Shown: piece by piece, positions 35,202 to 44,876 of the stretch
Layout: every line of letters begins with the position of its first letter
Numbering within the stretch: position 1 is the first letter of the stretch
DNA from: Urbifossiella limnaea
Lineage (GTDB): Bacteria > Planctomycetota > Planctomycetia > Gemmatales > Gemmataceae
Direction of reading: 5' to 3'
NCBI RefSeq assembly: GCF_007747215.1
Contig: NZ_CP036273.1
Coordinates: 6,680,322 to 6,744,321 of the forward strand
Length of the DNA stretch: 64,000 bases
Notes under the pieces: model-generated
Told to the model about the DNA's origin: nothing
What the model saw: only the letters and a program-made list of their open reading frames with translations
Database searches by the model: none
Made by a program: the position numbers and the translations under genes

Positions 35202-36515
35202 ATGCCCGACCCCGCCCCGCCGTCGTCGTGCGTCGTCCTCGTCCCGGTCGGCGGGGCAATCGACCCCGGGTGCGACGACGCCCTCCGCGAACTGGAGCGC
35301 CGCGGGCACCCGGTGTGGCGGGTCCGCGGGTACTCGGCCGTGGACGCCGCCCGCAACCAGATGGCCACCGACGCCCTCGCCCAGGGCTACGACGAGCTCA
35401 TGTGGATCGACTCCGACGTGGCCTTTGACCCGGCGGACGTGGGGCGGCTGCGCGCGCACGGGCTGCCGTTCACCTGCGGGCTGTACCCGAAGAAGGGGCC
35501 GCGGCAGTTCGCGTGCGAATTCCTTCCGGGCACCCCCGCCGTCCGGTTCGGGGTGAATGGGGGCTTGGTGGAGGTGCGGTACTGCGGGTTCGGCTTCACC
35601 CACGTCCGCCGGGAGGTGTTCGACGCCGTCCGGATGCACCACCGCCTCCCGACGTGTAACCAGCGGTTCGGCTCACTCCTGGTGCCGTACTTCGAGCCCC
35701 TGAGCATTCCTGAGCCCGGCGGCCGGTGGTCGCTGTCCGAGGACTACGCCTTCTGCGAGCGCGCCCGCCGGGCCGGGTTCGGGCCGTTGGCCGACACCCG
35801 CGTCCGGGTGTGGCACGTCGGCCCGTACCGGTACGGGTGGGAGGACGCCGGGGGCGGCACCCCCCGGTACGGCGACTACACGTTCCACCTCCCCGGTGCC
35901 CCGCCCGGGGAGCCCGTCCCGGCCGCCGCCCCGCCGGCCCCGCCCCCGGCCGACGGCTTCACGCAGGACTGGTTCACCGCTCACGTCCCGCTGTGGGAGC
36001 GGCTGCTCACGCCGCTCGCCGGCCGGCCCGTCCACGCGCTGGAGGTGGGCGTGTTCGAGGGCCGCGGCTCGGTGTGGCTGCTCGACCACGTCCTCACTCA
36101 CCCGGAGGCGACGCTGACGTGGGTGGACACGTTCGCCGGCGGGGCCGACCACGCCGGTACGGACCTGGCCGGGCTGGAGGGGCGGTTCCGGGCCAACACC
36201 GCCCGGTTCGGCGGCAAGGCCCGCGGGACGGTCGGGCGGAGCGCCGACGTGCTCCGCGGCATGACGGGGGAGCGGTTCGACCTGGTGTACATCGACGCCT
36301 CCCACGAGGCCGCGGACGTGCTGGCCGACGCGGTGCTGGCGTGGCCGCTGCTGAGGCCGGGCGGGCTGCTGGGGTTCGACGACTACGGGTGGCGGGGCTT
36401 CCCACAACCGGAGCGGTGCCCGGCCCTGGGGATCGACGCCTTCCTGGCGGCGATGCGCGGCCGGTACGTCGAACTGCACCGCGGCGAGCAGGTGTGGGTC
36501 CGCAAGACCGCTTGA
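35202..36515 (+). CDS. Glycosyltransferase-like / SAM methyltransferase fusion, cassette A
   Basis: 437 residues from ATG 35202; the same ATG is conserved in cassette B. Residues ~8-235 are a glycosyltransferase-like domain with an early 'CVVLVPVGGAIDPGCDDALR', a DxD-type 'ELMWIDSDVAFDP' and 'SEDYAFCERARRAGF'. A proline-rich linker (~245-265) leads to a class I SAM-dependent methyltransferase (Methyltransf_24-like): 'HALEVGVFEGRGSVWLL' binds SAM and 'FDLVYIDASHEAADVLADA' follows. The likely role is transfer and methylation of a sugar; the RHS protein encoded next is an attractive but unproven acceptor. Cassette B has only the first domain. A terminator follows at 36547. Confidence 0.72.
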   Translation: MPDPAPPSSCVVLVPVGGAIDPGCDDALRELERRGHPVWRVRGYSAVDAARNQMATDALAQGYDELMWIDSDVAFDPADVGRLRAHGLPFTCGLYPKKGPRQFACEFLPGTPAVRFGVNGGLVEVRYCGFGFTHVRREVFDAVRMHHRLPTCNQRFGSLLVPYFEPLSIPEPGGRWSLSEDYAFCERARRAGFGPLADTRVRVWHVGPYRYGWEDAGGGTPRYGDYTFHLPGAPPGEPVPAAAPPAPPPADGFTQDWFTAHVPLWERLLTPLAGRPVHALEVGVFEGRGSVWLLDHVLTHPEATLTWVDTFAGGADHAGTDLAGLEGRFRANTARFGGKARGTVGRSADVLRGMTGERFDLVYIDASHEAADVLADAVLAWPLLRPGGLLGFDDYGWRGFPQPERCPALGIDAFLAAMRGRYVELHRGEQVWVRKTA

Positions 36516-36546
36516 CCGCGGCGCCTCGCGTCGGGTTCCCATCCTT

Positions 36547-36573
36547 CCCCGCCGGGCGGCCGGCGGGGTTTTT
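36547..36573 (+). terminator. Rho-independent terminator after the glycosyltransferase gene
   Basis: CCCCGCCG (36547-36554), loop GGCGGC, CGGCGGGG (36561-36568) and TTTTT (36569-36573): a perfect 8-bp GC stem with a T-run. It separates the glycosyltransferase gene from the RHS gene, which therefore probably has its own promoter. Confidence 0.8.
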
Positions 36574-36730
36574 CGTGTCCGGTCCGGCGGCGGGGTCTCG
36601 TTAACTCCTACAGACAGATTTTTTACCACGCCGCCGTGCCGGCCGCACGGGGGTCGGGGGGCTGTTTCACCAGCCCGGGCCGCTGGCCCGATTATTCGGA
36701 AGAATCGGTACAAATGGGCACCGGCAGTTC

Positions 36731-36870
36731 TTGACAGTGGGCGGAGCTTCGTTGAAAATCCTCCTCCATAACTTCGCGCGAGTGTTCGCCCGGCTGCCTC
36801 AGTGGGCTGTCCGAGTGAAACTCGTCGGCAACTGACGGCCGCCCTCCCGAATCTCCCCCGGGAACTGCCC
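36731..36870 (+). promoter_or_regulatory. Putative promoter and conserved leader of RHS gene A
   Basis: TTGACA at 36731-36736 lies 140 bases before the RHS start; cassette B has TTGACA at 54124-54129, 148 bases before its start. Both are followed about 16-17 bases later by TGAAAWTC, not a good TATAAT. The last 30 bases before both start codons share CTCCCGARTCTCCCSCGGGAA. The conservation between otherwise diverged leaders suggests function. The remainder of 36574-36730 shows no gene. Confidence 0.4.
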
Positions 36871-39039
36871 ATGCCCGTTCCGGCCGCCTACTCCCGGTTC
36901 GCCCGCCTCCTCGCGCTGCGCGACCGGCTCGCCGACCTGTTCGCCCGCCGCCCCGGCGCCCCCTCCGCCCGGCTCACCGCCGAGGCGCTGGAGGACCGCG
37001 TCGTCCCGGACGGGGGGCGACCGCTTCCCCTTCCCGTCATCTACGCCGGTGCCGGCGAGGGCATGGCCCCGGTCGTCAAGGCCTACGACGCCGAAACCAG
37101 CGACCTGAACTTCACCCGCACCGTCTACGAATCGACCTTTACCGGCGGCGTCCGGGTGGCGGTCGGCGACTTCACCCTCGACGGCTACCCGGACGTGGTC
37201 GTCGCCCCCGGCCCCGGCGGCGGCCCTCGGGTCCGGGTCTTGGACGGCAAGACTGGCGACGAGATCGGCGGCCCGCTCGGCAGCTTCTGGGCGTTCGACT
37301 CGGCGTTCACCGGCGGGGTCCACGTCGCCGCGGCGGACGTGGACGGAGATTACGTCCCCGACGTGGTCGCCGCGGCCGGCCCCGGCGGCGGCCCTCACCT
37401 CCGGGTTTTCAGCGGGGCGACCGGGGCCGAGATCGCCAGCTTCTACCCCTACGACCCGGACTTCGACGGAGGCATCACCGTCGCCGCCGCCGACCTGACG
37501 GGCGACGGCAAGGCCGAGGTGGCGGTCGGGGCCGGGGCGGGCGGCGGACCGCGGGTCCGGGTGTACGACCCCACGACCTGGGACGAGGTCGCCGGCCCGC
37601 TCGGGTCGTTCTTCGCCTTCGACCCGGCCTTCGGAGGAGGCGTCTATTTGGGCGCCGACGCCCTGGCCGGCGACTACGACGCCGACGGTACGCCGGACCT
37701 GGCCGTCGGGTCGGGGCCGGGGATGGCGGGCACGGTCACCGTCCTCAGCGGGGCGACCGGGGGCGTTCTGCGGACGTTCCAGCCGTTCGGCAGTGAGTAC
37801 GAGGACGGGGTCCGGGTCGCCCTGTGCTACGCGGATGACGACGAGTATGCCGACGTTGTTGCCGGCACGGGGCCGGGCGGGGCGGCGACGATCCGGGTGT
37901 TCAGCGGGGCGACCGGGCTCCAACTCCCCGACCCGACCGGCGAGTACCAGCCGTTCGGCACCGGAGCCGGGAGCGAGGGCGGCGTGTTCGTCGCCGCCAG
38001 CAACGACCCGACTGTCCCGGAACCCATCTACCCGATCGTGTTTCCCAGCCCCGTGGCCCCCGGTGTGACCTTCCTGGCCTTCGGCGGGGTCTACGACCCG
38101 ACCGGGGTACGCGCCCCGACCGGGACGCTCACGTTCTACGCGTTCCCCCTCGGGTCGCCCGGGTCCACGGTTTCCCTCGGGTCGGTGGCACTGCACGGCA
38201 TCGGGGGCGTGAGCAGTGCGGCGGCGGTGCGGGTGCGGAACGGGCTGAACCTCCCCGCCGGCAGCTACACCGTGTACTTCGTGTACTCCGGGGATGCCTA
38301 CTTCACCGCGCGCACCTCGCCCATGCACGGACAATCCATCGGCGGGGTGGGGTCGGCGACCGCGCCAGGTGACACGTCCTGCCTGACGGGTCTTCTCAAC
38401 AACATCCTCCAGGACCCCATCCCCGGCTCGTTCTGGAACCCCGACGCGTACACGAAGAACCCGGTCCGGTACGCCGACGGGGTGGCCGTCATCGCCGCCA
38501 CCGACCTCGAATCCGACGGGTTCGGCCGGCCGTGGGGGCAGGCCCGGACGTGGTCGAACAACCCCGCCTACTCGGCCGGCTCCGACCTGGGCAACGGCTG
38601 GGTCAGCGGCACCCAACCCCACCTCGTCCGGTCGGGCTCGTCCCTGGTTCTCCTCTCCAGTGCCGTCACCGCCCACTACTACGACGGCCAGGGCACGCCG
38701 GACGGCGACGGCAACTACGCCACCTACGCCCCCCGGTTCACCGACACGACCGCCGTCACCTACGATGCGACCAACGACGAGTTCGTCGTCGCCGACGCGG
38801 GCGGGAACGTCCTCCGGTTCTACGACTTCGGCTCGGGCCGCCCGGCCGACGAGCGCGGCTCCCTGAAGTCGCACGCGGACGCGGCCGGGAACCTGACTGC
38901 GGTGGTGTCGGCCAATTCCGACGGCCAGCCGACCGAGGTCCGCCGGTCCGCCGGTCGGCCGGGTCGGGCGGGTCGGCGGTGGACGAGTCCTACGTCTACT
39001 CCTACCTCCCGTCCACCGACCCGGTCGCCGGTGCGGTGA
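36871..39039 (+). CDS. RHS giant protein A, N-terminal segment (LEDR motif, FG-GAP propeller)
   Basis: ATG 36871 is chosen because it matches the start in cassette B (MPVPAAYSRFARLLALRD). Order: basic N-terminus with 'LTAEALEDRVVP' (residues ~37-48), the planctomycete giant-exported-protein motif; about six FG-GAP/VCBS repeats (~60-390) with 'GGVRVAVGDFTLDGYPDVVV'; a Big_3-like Ig domain ('PTGTLTFYAFPLGSPGS'); then the start of the RHS part ('DEFVVADAGGNVLRFYDFGS'). True coding in this frame ends near 38954: a missing G after 38954 diverts it to a false end at 39039. With the next segment this would be a protein of about 2,590 residues. Confidence 0.8.
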   Translation: MPVPAAYSRFARLLALRDRLADLFARRPGAPSARLTAEALEDRVVPDGGRPLPLPVIYAGAGEGMAPVVKAYDAETSDLNFTRTVYESTFTGGVRVAVGDFTLDGYPDVVVAPGPGGGPRVRVLDGKTGDEIGGPLGSFWAFDSAFTGGVHVAAADVDGDYVPDVVAAAGPGGGPHLRVFSGATGAEIASFYPYDPDFDGGITVAAADLTGDGKAEVAVGAGAGGGPRVRVYDPTTWDEVAGPLGSFFAFDPAFGGGVYLGADALAGDYDADGTPDLAVGSGPGMAGTVTVLSGATGGVLRTFQPFGSEYEDGVRVALCYADDDEYADVVAGTGPGGAATIRVFSGATGLQLPDPTGEYQPFGTGAGSEGGVFVAASNDPTVPEPIYPIVFPSPVAPGVTFLAFGGVYDPTGVRAPTGTLTFYAFPLGSPGSTVSLGSVALHGIGGVSSAAAVRVRNGLNLPAGSYTVYFVYSGDAYFTARTSPMHGQSIGGVGSATAPGDTSCLTGLLNNILQDPIPGSFWNPDAYTKNPVRYADGVAVIAATDLESDGFGRPWGQARTWSNNPAYSAGSDLGNGWVSGTQPHLVRSGSSLVLLSSAVTAHYYDGQGTPDGDGNYATYAPRFTDTTAVTYDATNDEFVVADAGGNVLRFYDFGSGRPADERGSLKSHADAAGNLTAVVSANSDGQPTEVRRSAGRPGRAGRRWTSPTSTPTSRPPTRSPVR

Positions 39040-42000
39040 GTTCGGTCACCCTCCGCCGCCGGGTCGGGGGCGGGAGTTGGACGACCGTCCGGTCGGTCGA
39101 GTACGCCTACTACGACGACGCGTCGGCCGACGGCACCCTCGGTGACCTGGAGCGGGCGGTGGTTAAGGACGCGGCCGGGGCGGTCATCGACCAGTCGTAC
39201 TACCGGTACTACACCGAGGACACGTACACCGGCGGGGTCCAGATCGGTTACGCCGGGGGGATGAAGTTCGCCCTCGGGCCGGCGGCGTATGGCCGCGCCC
39301 GAGCGGGGCTGGGCGGGACGGACGGGGCCGTGGACGCGGCCACGGACGCCGCGCTGGCCGCCTACGCGGACAACTACTTCGAGTACGACGCGGCCCACCG
39401 GGTGACGAAGGAGGTGGCGGCCGGGGAGGGGTGCTCGGCGTGCTCGGCCGGGCAGGGGACGTACACGTACACGTACACCACCAGCACCCACACGGCCGGG
39501 TTCAACAGCTGGAAGACGAAGACGGTCGAGACGCTGCCGGACGGGGGCACGAACACCGTCTACACGAACGCCTACATGCAGGTGATGCTAACCGCGTTCG
39601 AGGAGGCGCCGGGCGGCCCGGCCGGCGAGTGGGCCACCTACTACCGGTACGCCGACGGGTCGGGCTCCGGCAGCGGGTCGGGTTCCGGGTCGGGGAGCGG
39701 GTCCGGGTCGGGGTCCGGCAGCGGCTCCGGGAGCGGGTCGGGGTCCGGCAGCGGGTGGGCCGGCGGGCAGTTGGCCCTCAAGGCCGCGCCGTCCGCCGTC
39801 AGTGGGTACGACGACGCCTACGCCGACCTCGTCCGCTACACGTCCGGGAACGCCCAGTACCTGCGCGACGCCGACGGCCTCGTCACCACCTTGTCGCAGT
39901 ACGCCACCACCACCGCCACCTCGTCCGCCGCCGGCGGCGTGAAGGGCTACTTGAACCAGGTCGCGATCAAGCACGGCGAGACCGGCACCGCCGTCCCCCA
40001 GTCGGCGACCACCTACGTCCAGCGGGCCGGAAGCGCCGCCACGGTCTACCCGGTGGCCGAGCAGACGGTGTACCGGAACGACAACGGCACCGGCGCGGCG
40101 ACGACGAGCTACGCCTACACGTGGCAGGGCTCAACCGCCCTGCCGGCGTCGGTCACCGTCACGCTGCCGACGGTCACCACCGGCCAGAACGGGTCGGGGT
40201 CGGCGACGACGGCGGCCACCGTGTTCGACGCCTACGGCCGGCCGGTGTGGGCGAAGGACCAGGCCGGGTTCATCAGCTACACCGAGTACGACAACCCGAC
40301 CGGGGCGGTGGTCAAGACCATCGCCGACGTGGACACGACCCAGACCTCGACGTTCACCGGCCTCCCGTCCGGGTGGACCACGCCGTCGGGCGGCGGCCTC
40401 CACCTGACGACCGCGATCGAGGTGGACCCGCTCGGCCGGCCGGTCAAGGTGACGTTCCCGAACGGGCGGGTGGACTTCACCACGTACAGCGACGCCGGCC
40501 ACGAGGTCCGCTACTACCGCGGGTGGAACAGCACCACGAACACCCCGACCGGGCCGACCACCGTCGTCCGCGAGGACCGGGCCGGGAACTACACCGAGAC
40601 GCTGACCATGTCGGCCGCCCCGGCCGTGAGCAGCGGCCGGCCGACCGGCGCCGAGAGCGTGTCCGCGGTCCAGTCGCTGAGCCGCACGAACCGGAACGAC
40701 GCCGGCCAGGCGGTCGCCACCGACGCCTACTTCGACCTGTCCGGGCTGACGTACACGACTTCGACCTCGTTCGGCACGGCCGGGGTGAACTACTACCGCA
40801 CCATGACTGCCTACACGCACCAGGGCTGGATGAACAAGACGGTCAGCCCGCAGGGGACGATTTACCGCACGGAGTACGACGGGCTCGGGCGGGTGGTGTC
40901 CGAGTGGGTGGGGACGGACGACACGCCGACGACCGGGTACTGGAGCCCGACGAACCTGACCGGCACGGACATGGTGCTGGCGCGGGAGTACGAGTACGAC
41001 GGCGGCGGGGTCGGCGACGGCACGCTGACGGCGGTGACTGAGCACCCCGGCGGCGGGGCCGCGGACCGGGTGACGCGGACGTGGTACGACTGGCGGGATC
41101 GGGCGGTGGCGACGAAGGCTGGGGTGGAGTCGTCGGAGGGGACCGGGGTGAACCGGCCACTGACGGTGTGGACCTACGACAACCTGAACCGCGCGACGCT
41201 GACCCAGACCTACGACGCCGACGGCGTGACGCCCTCCATCTCGGCCGGCGTCTTGAGCCTCCCGAGCGGCACGGCGGCGCAGTTGCGCGCCCAGTCCGGG
41301 GTGAGTTTTGACGAGCTCGGCCGCGTCTACCGTGCCGACACGTACAGCGTGGACCCGGCGAGCGGGTCGGTCGGGTCGTACACGCTCCATTCCGACACGT
41401 GGTACGACGCCCGCGGGCTGGTGGTCAAGACGGCAGCCCCCGGCGGGCTGGTCACCAAGACGGCCTACGACGGGGCCGGCCGATCGACGGTCGTGTCCAC
41501 CACCGACGGCGGCGGGGACACGGGCTACGCCGACGCCGACGACGTGACCGGCGACACGGTGCTGGAGCAGGCGGAGTTCGCCTACGACGGCAACGGGAAC
41601 GTGACGGCGACCACCGTCCGCCGGCGGTTCCACGACGCCACCGGGACGGGGGCGCTCGGGAGCCCGTCGTCGGGGATCGGCGCCCGTGTGTCGTTCACGG
41701 CGACCTACTACGACCTGGCCGACCGGCCGACGGCGGGCGTGGCCGTGGGGACAAACAGCGGCAGCGCGTGGACGCGGCCGGGGTCGGTGCCGGGCCGGTC
41801 GGACACCGTGCTGGTGACGAGCTACGAATACGCGGCCGACGCGGTGCAGACGGTGCGGCTGACCGGGTCGCCGACCGGGGGGACGTTCACGCTGACGTTC
41901 GGCGGGCAGACGACGGGCGGTATCGCCTACAACGCCTCCACCTCGACGGTCCAGACCGCACTCCAGGGGCTGTCGTCGGTCGGCAGCGGGAACGCGGTGG

Positions 42001-44636
42001 TGACGGCGGCGCCGGGCGGCGGGTGGCAGGTGCGGTTCGCCGGGTCGCTGGCCGGCGCGTTCGCCGCGAAGCTGACCGCGAGCGGGGCGTCGCTGACCGG
42101 CGGCACGTCGCCGGCGGTGGCGGTGACGACGGTGTCGGACGGCGGCGACGCGGGTCGGACGGCGGCGGTGACGGACCCGGCCGGGTCGGTGGGGCGGACG
42201 TACTCCGACGCGCTCGGGCGGGCGACGCAGACGGTGGAGCACTACACCGGGGCAGCGGTGTCGGACGGGGCTGACAAGACGACCGGCTACGCCTACAACG
42301 GCGCCGGGATGACCAGCCTCACGGCGTACCTGACCGGGGGCGGGGGGCAGACGACGGCGTGGGTGTACGGCGTGACGACGGCCGGCGGGAGCAGCCTCAA
42401 CTCGAACGACCTCGTGGGCGCGACGCGGTGGCCGGACGCGACGACAGGCGCGGCCAGCTCGTCCGAGCAGGAGACGGTGACGGTGAACGCGCTCGGCCAG
42501 GTGCGCACGAGTACCGACCGGAACGGGACGACGCACACGCTGAGCTACGACACCGTTGGGCGGGTGACGGCGGACGCGGTGACGACGCTCGGCAGCGGGG
42601 TGGACGGGGCCGTGCGGCGGATCGAGACGGCCTACGACGGCCGGGGGAACCCGTACCTGTTCACCAGCTACGACGCGGCCAGCGGCGGGTCGGTGGTGAA
42701 CCAGGTGCGGCGCGGGTTCAACGGGCTCGGCCAGCTCACGACCGAGTGGCAGGCGCATTCCGGCACGGTGAACACGTCCACGACGCCGGCGGTGACGGTC
42801 ACCTACTCGGAGATGCCGAGCGGGGCCAACCACAGCCGGCTGACGGCGATGACCTACCCCTCGGGGTACAGCGTCGGGTACACTTACGCCAGCGGGCTGG
42901 ACACCGGCATCAGCCGGCTGTCAGCGCTGACGGACCCGTCGGGGACGCTGGAAGGGTACTCGTACCTGGGGCTGGGCACGGTCGTGATCCGCTCGCACCC
43001 GCAACCTGGCATCGACCTCACCTACGCCAAGCTGAGCGGCGAGTCGAACGGCGACGCCGGCGACAAGTACACCGGGCTCGACCGGTTCGACCGGGTGATC
43101 GATCAGCGGTGGGTCACGTCCTCGACGGGCGCGGCCGTCGATCGGCACCAGTACGGGTATGACCGGGTGGGGAACCGGCTGTACCGGGACGACCTGGTCA
43201 ACAGCGCGTTCGGCGAGGTGTACACCTACGACGGGCTGAACCAGCTGGCGTCGTTCGCCCGGGGCACGCTGAACTCGGGCAAGACGGCGGTGACGGGGAC
43301 GCCGTCACGGACGCAGGCGTGGGACTACGACGCGGTGGGGAACTGGGACGGGGTCGACGTGGACGGGGTGACCGAGAGCCGCACGGCGAACGCGCAGAAC
43401 GAGATCACGGGGATCGGCAGCCTGACGACGCCGACCTACGACGCGAACGGGAACATGACGCGGGCGGAGAGCGGGCTGCGGTACGGGTACGACGCCTGGA
43501 ACCGCATGGTGGGGGCGACGAATTCGGCCGGGACCACGACGCTGGAGACGTTCCGGTACGACGGGCTGAACCGGCGGGTGACGGCGGCGGCGGGCGGGGT
43601 GACGACGGACCTGTACTACTCGGCAGCGTGGCAGGTGGTGGAGGAGGGCGTGGGCGGGGCGGTGGCGGCGCGGCACGTGTGGAGCCCGGTGTACGTGGAC
43701 GCGCTGGTGCTGCGGGACCGGGACACGGACGCGGACGGGGCGGCGGACGACGAGCGTCTGTGGGCGACGCAGGACGCCAACTGGAACGTGACGGCGGTGG
43801 CCGACGGCAGCGGAGCGGTGCAAGAACGGTACGCCTACGATCCGTTCGGGGAAATGCGTTCAATCACTCCGAGTGGCAGTGCTCGTTCAACGAGCAGCTA
43901 CGGCTGGACGATCGGTTATCAAGGCATGAAATATGACGAATTGGCAGACATGAGTCACCAGCGCGCAAGGTGGTACAGCCCGACGCTTGGCCGATGGAGT
44001 ATTGTAGACCCAATCGGCTTTTCGAGTGGCGACGTGAATCTATACAGATTTGTAGCAAACGCTCCCACATCCCTGCTCGATCCGAGTGGCTTGCAGAGTT
44101 ACATGCCGAACTGGAACCCATACGCACCTCCTCCAAGGTATTCGTATCCGGCCACGTACATCGTTTACCCTGGCAAGTGGCGTATCTGCTTCTATACTCA
44201 TTATATCCATGCCTGGATTGAGGCAACGCCCGTGCACCCTAACACTAGTGCCCCGATGCTCTTCGGGCGGTGTCAATTAAAGGGGCTGTTCGAGAATCAC
44301 GGCCCGCTCGCTTTGAACGGCATGGAACATGGTCGGCGATGCATCGAGGTAGATGGCTTGCGAGTGCCCATTTCGCACCCTGGTGTTACGTGCGCAGGGG
44401 AGTGCATGGCCGTATGGCTACAGAATTCTCCTGCTTCGTTCGAATACTGGGCGCCATACGTCCTCGGCTTGCCAACTTTAGGAGGGTCGGAGATAATCGC
44501 TGCCGGCGGACAGTCCATACTTGCAAGCCCGCCGGCGCCGCCGCCGGCCCCCGCGCCCGCACCACCGCAACCCATGACTAACCCACCGACTCCAGTGTAC
44601 AACTTTAGGCCCGGAATTGTTCCACTAGGACGGTAA
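38955..44636 (+). CDS. RHS giant protein A, RHS core and variable C-terminal domain
   Basis: Coding resumes in this frame at about 38955 ('AGSGGSAVDESYVYSYLP'); the open frame extends upstream to 38532, but that part shadows the first segment. It holds a Cys-pair motif 'EGCSACSAGQGTY', a long Gly-Ser linker (39656-39757) and dozens of YD/RHS repeats ('YDANGNMTRAESGLRYGYDA'). The core closes with 'YSPTLGRWSIVDPIGFSSGD' and 'LLDPSGL' near 44080. The last ~180 residues are unrelated to copy B, lower in GC, Cys/His-rich ('HPGVTCAGECMAVWLQNSP') and end in a Pro-rich tail. RHS proteins form a shell holding a C-terminal toxin; that role is inferred here, with no nuclease motif recognised. Confidence 0.8.
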   Translation, partial: SAGSGGSAVDESYVYSYLPSTDPVAGAVSSVTLRRRVGGGSWTTVRSVEYAYYDDASADGTLGDLERAVVKDAAGAVIDQSYYRYYTEDTYTGGVQIGYAGGMKFALGPAAYGRARAGLGGTDGAVDAATDAALAAYADNYFEYDAAHRVTKEVAAGEGCSACSAGQGTYTYTYTTSTHTAGFNSWKTKTVETLPDGGTNTVYTNAYMQVMLTAFEEAPGGPAGEWATYYRYADGSGSGSGSGSGSGSGSGSGSGSGSGSGSGSGSGWAGGQLALKAAPSAVSGYDDAYADLVRYTSGNAQYLRDADGLVTTLSQYATTTATSSAAGGVKGYLNQVAIKHGETGTAVPQSATTYVQRAGSAATVYPVAEQTVYRNDNGTGAATTSYAYTWQGSTALPASVTVTLPTVTTGQNGSGSATTAATVFDAYGRPVWAKDQAGFISYTEYDNPTGAVVKTIADVDTTQTSTFTGLPSGWTTPSGGGLHLTTAIEVDPLGRPVKVTFPNGRVDFTTYSDAGHEVRYYRGWNSTTNTPTGPTTVVREDRAGNYTETLTMSAAPAVSSGRPTGAESVSAVQSLSRTNRNDAGQAVATDAYFDLSGLTYTTSTSFGTAGVNYYRTMTAYTHQGWMNKTVSPQGTIYRTEYDGLGRVVSEWVGTDDTPTTGYWSPTNLTGTDMVLAREYEYDGGGVGDGTLTAVTEHPGGGAADRVTRTWYDWRDRAVATKAGVESSEGTGVNRPLTVWTYDNLNRATLTQTYDADGVTPSISAGVLSLPSGTAAQLRAQSGVSFDELGRVYRADTYSVDPASGSVGSYTLHSDTWYDARGLVVKTAAPGGLVTKTAYDGAGRSTVVSTTDGGGDTGYADADDVTGDTVLEQAEFAYDGNGNVTATTVRRRFHDATGTGALGSPSSGIGARVSFTATYYDLADRPTAGVAVGTNSGSAWTRPGSVPGRSDTVLVTSYEYAADAVQTVRLTGSPTGGTFTLTFGGQTTGGIAYNASTSTVQTALQGLSSVGSGNAVVTAAPGGGWQVRFAGSLAGAFAAKLTASGASLTGGTSPAVAVTTVSDGGDAGRTAAVTDPAGSVGRTYSDALGRATQTVEHYTGAAVSDGADKTTGYAYNGAGMTSLTAYLTGGGGQTTAWVYGVTTAGGSSLNSNDLVGATRWPDATTGAASSSEQETVTVNALGQVRTSTDRNGTTHTLSYDTVGRVTADAVTTLGSGVDGAVRRIETAYDGRGNPYLFTSYDAASGGSVVNQVRRGFNGLGQLTTEWQAHSGTVNTSTTPAVTVTYSEMPSGANHSRLTAMTYPSGYSVGYTYASGLDTGISRLSALTDPSGTLEGYSYLGLGTVVIRSHPQPGIDLTYAKLSGESNGDAGDKYTGLDRFDRVIDQRWVTSSTGAAVDRHQYGYDRVGNRLYRDDLVNSAFGEVYTYDGLNQLASFARGTLNSGKTAVTGTPSRTQAWDYDAVGNWDGVDVDGVTESRTANAQNEITGIGSLTTPTYDANGNMTRAESGLRYGYDAWNRMVGATNSAGTTTLETFRYDGLNRRVTAAAGGVTTDLYYSAAWQVVEEGVGGAVAARHVWSPVYVDALVLRDRDTDADGAADDERLWATQDANWNVTAVADGSGAVQERYAYDPFGEMRSITPSGSARSTSSYGWTIGYQGMKYDELADMSHQRARWYSPTLGRWSIVDPIGFSSGDVNLYRFVANAPTSLLDPSGLQSYMPNWNPYAPPPRYSYPATYIVYPGKWRICFYTHYIHAWIEATPVHPNTSAPMLFGRCQLKGLFENHGPLALNGMEHGRRCIEVDGLRVPISHPGVTCAGECMAVWLQNSPASFEYWAPYVLGLPTLGGSEIIAAGGQSILASPPAPPPAPAPAPPQPMTNPPTPVYNFRPGIVPLGR
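39656..39757 (+). repeat. Gly-Ser coding repeat in RHS protein A
   Basis: About 16 Gly-Ser pairs in a row, within the RHS segment after 'YYRYADG'. Serine is encoded by TCG, TCC and AGC and glycine by GGG, GGC and GGT in mixed order, so the repeat is conserved at protein level rather than as a pure DNA microsatellite. Cassette B has a similar repeat at 60448-60543 but at a different place in the RHS core. Confidence 0.85.
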
Positions 44637-44642
44637 GAACCC

Positions 44643-44697
44643 CTGACACAACCCCCAAAATGCCTTGAAAACCGGGGGTTATCGGAGGTTGTGTCAG
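44643..44697. repeat. Nested inverted repeat after RHS gene A
   Basis: CTGACACAACC (44643-44653) is the perfect complement of GGTTGTGTCAG (44687-44697). Inside, AACCCCC (44650-44656) pairs with GGGGGTT (44674-44680). The arms overlap by four bases, so the two stems compete. It begins seven bases after the RHS stop codon and could end transcription or mark a small mobile repeat. The rest of 44698-44876 is AT-richer with no gene seen. Confidence 0.6.
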
Positions 44698-44876
44698 AGC
44701 TTCTAAGGCAGGCGCGCCATGTCAAGGTGCGATTATACTTCTACGTGATTACTTTGGCGCTACGACCAGGAGGGCTGTCTCATCGCGGCTGACCGACAAT
44801 ATAGGAATCGAAGTAGACCTGGTGCGCGGCCACAGGTTGGCGCGTCGCAATAGTACATTTAGCTGGACTAACTACT

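Noticed and set aside
39656-39757. CRISPR-like or minisatellite array
   Set aside because: The repeat is codon-based Gly-Ser within an open RHS frame with mixed synonymous codons; no spacers.
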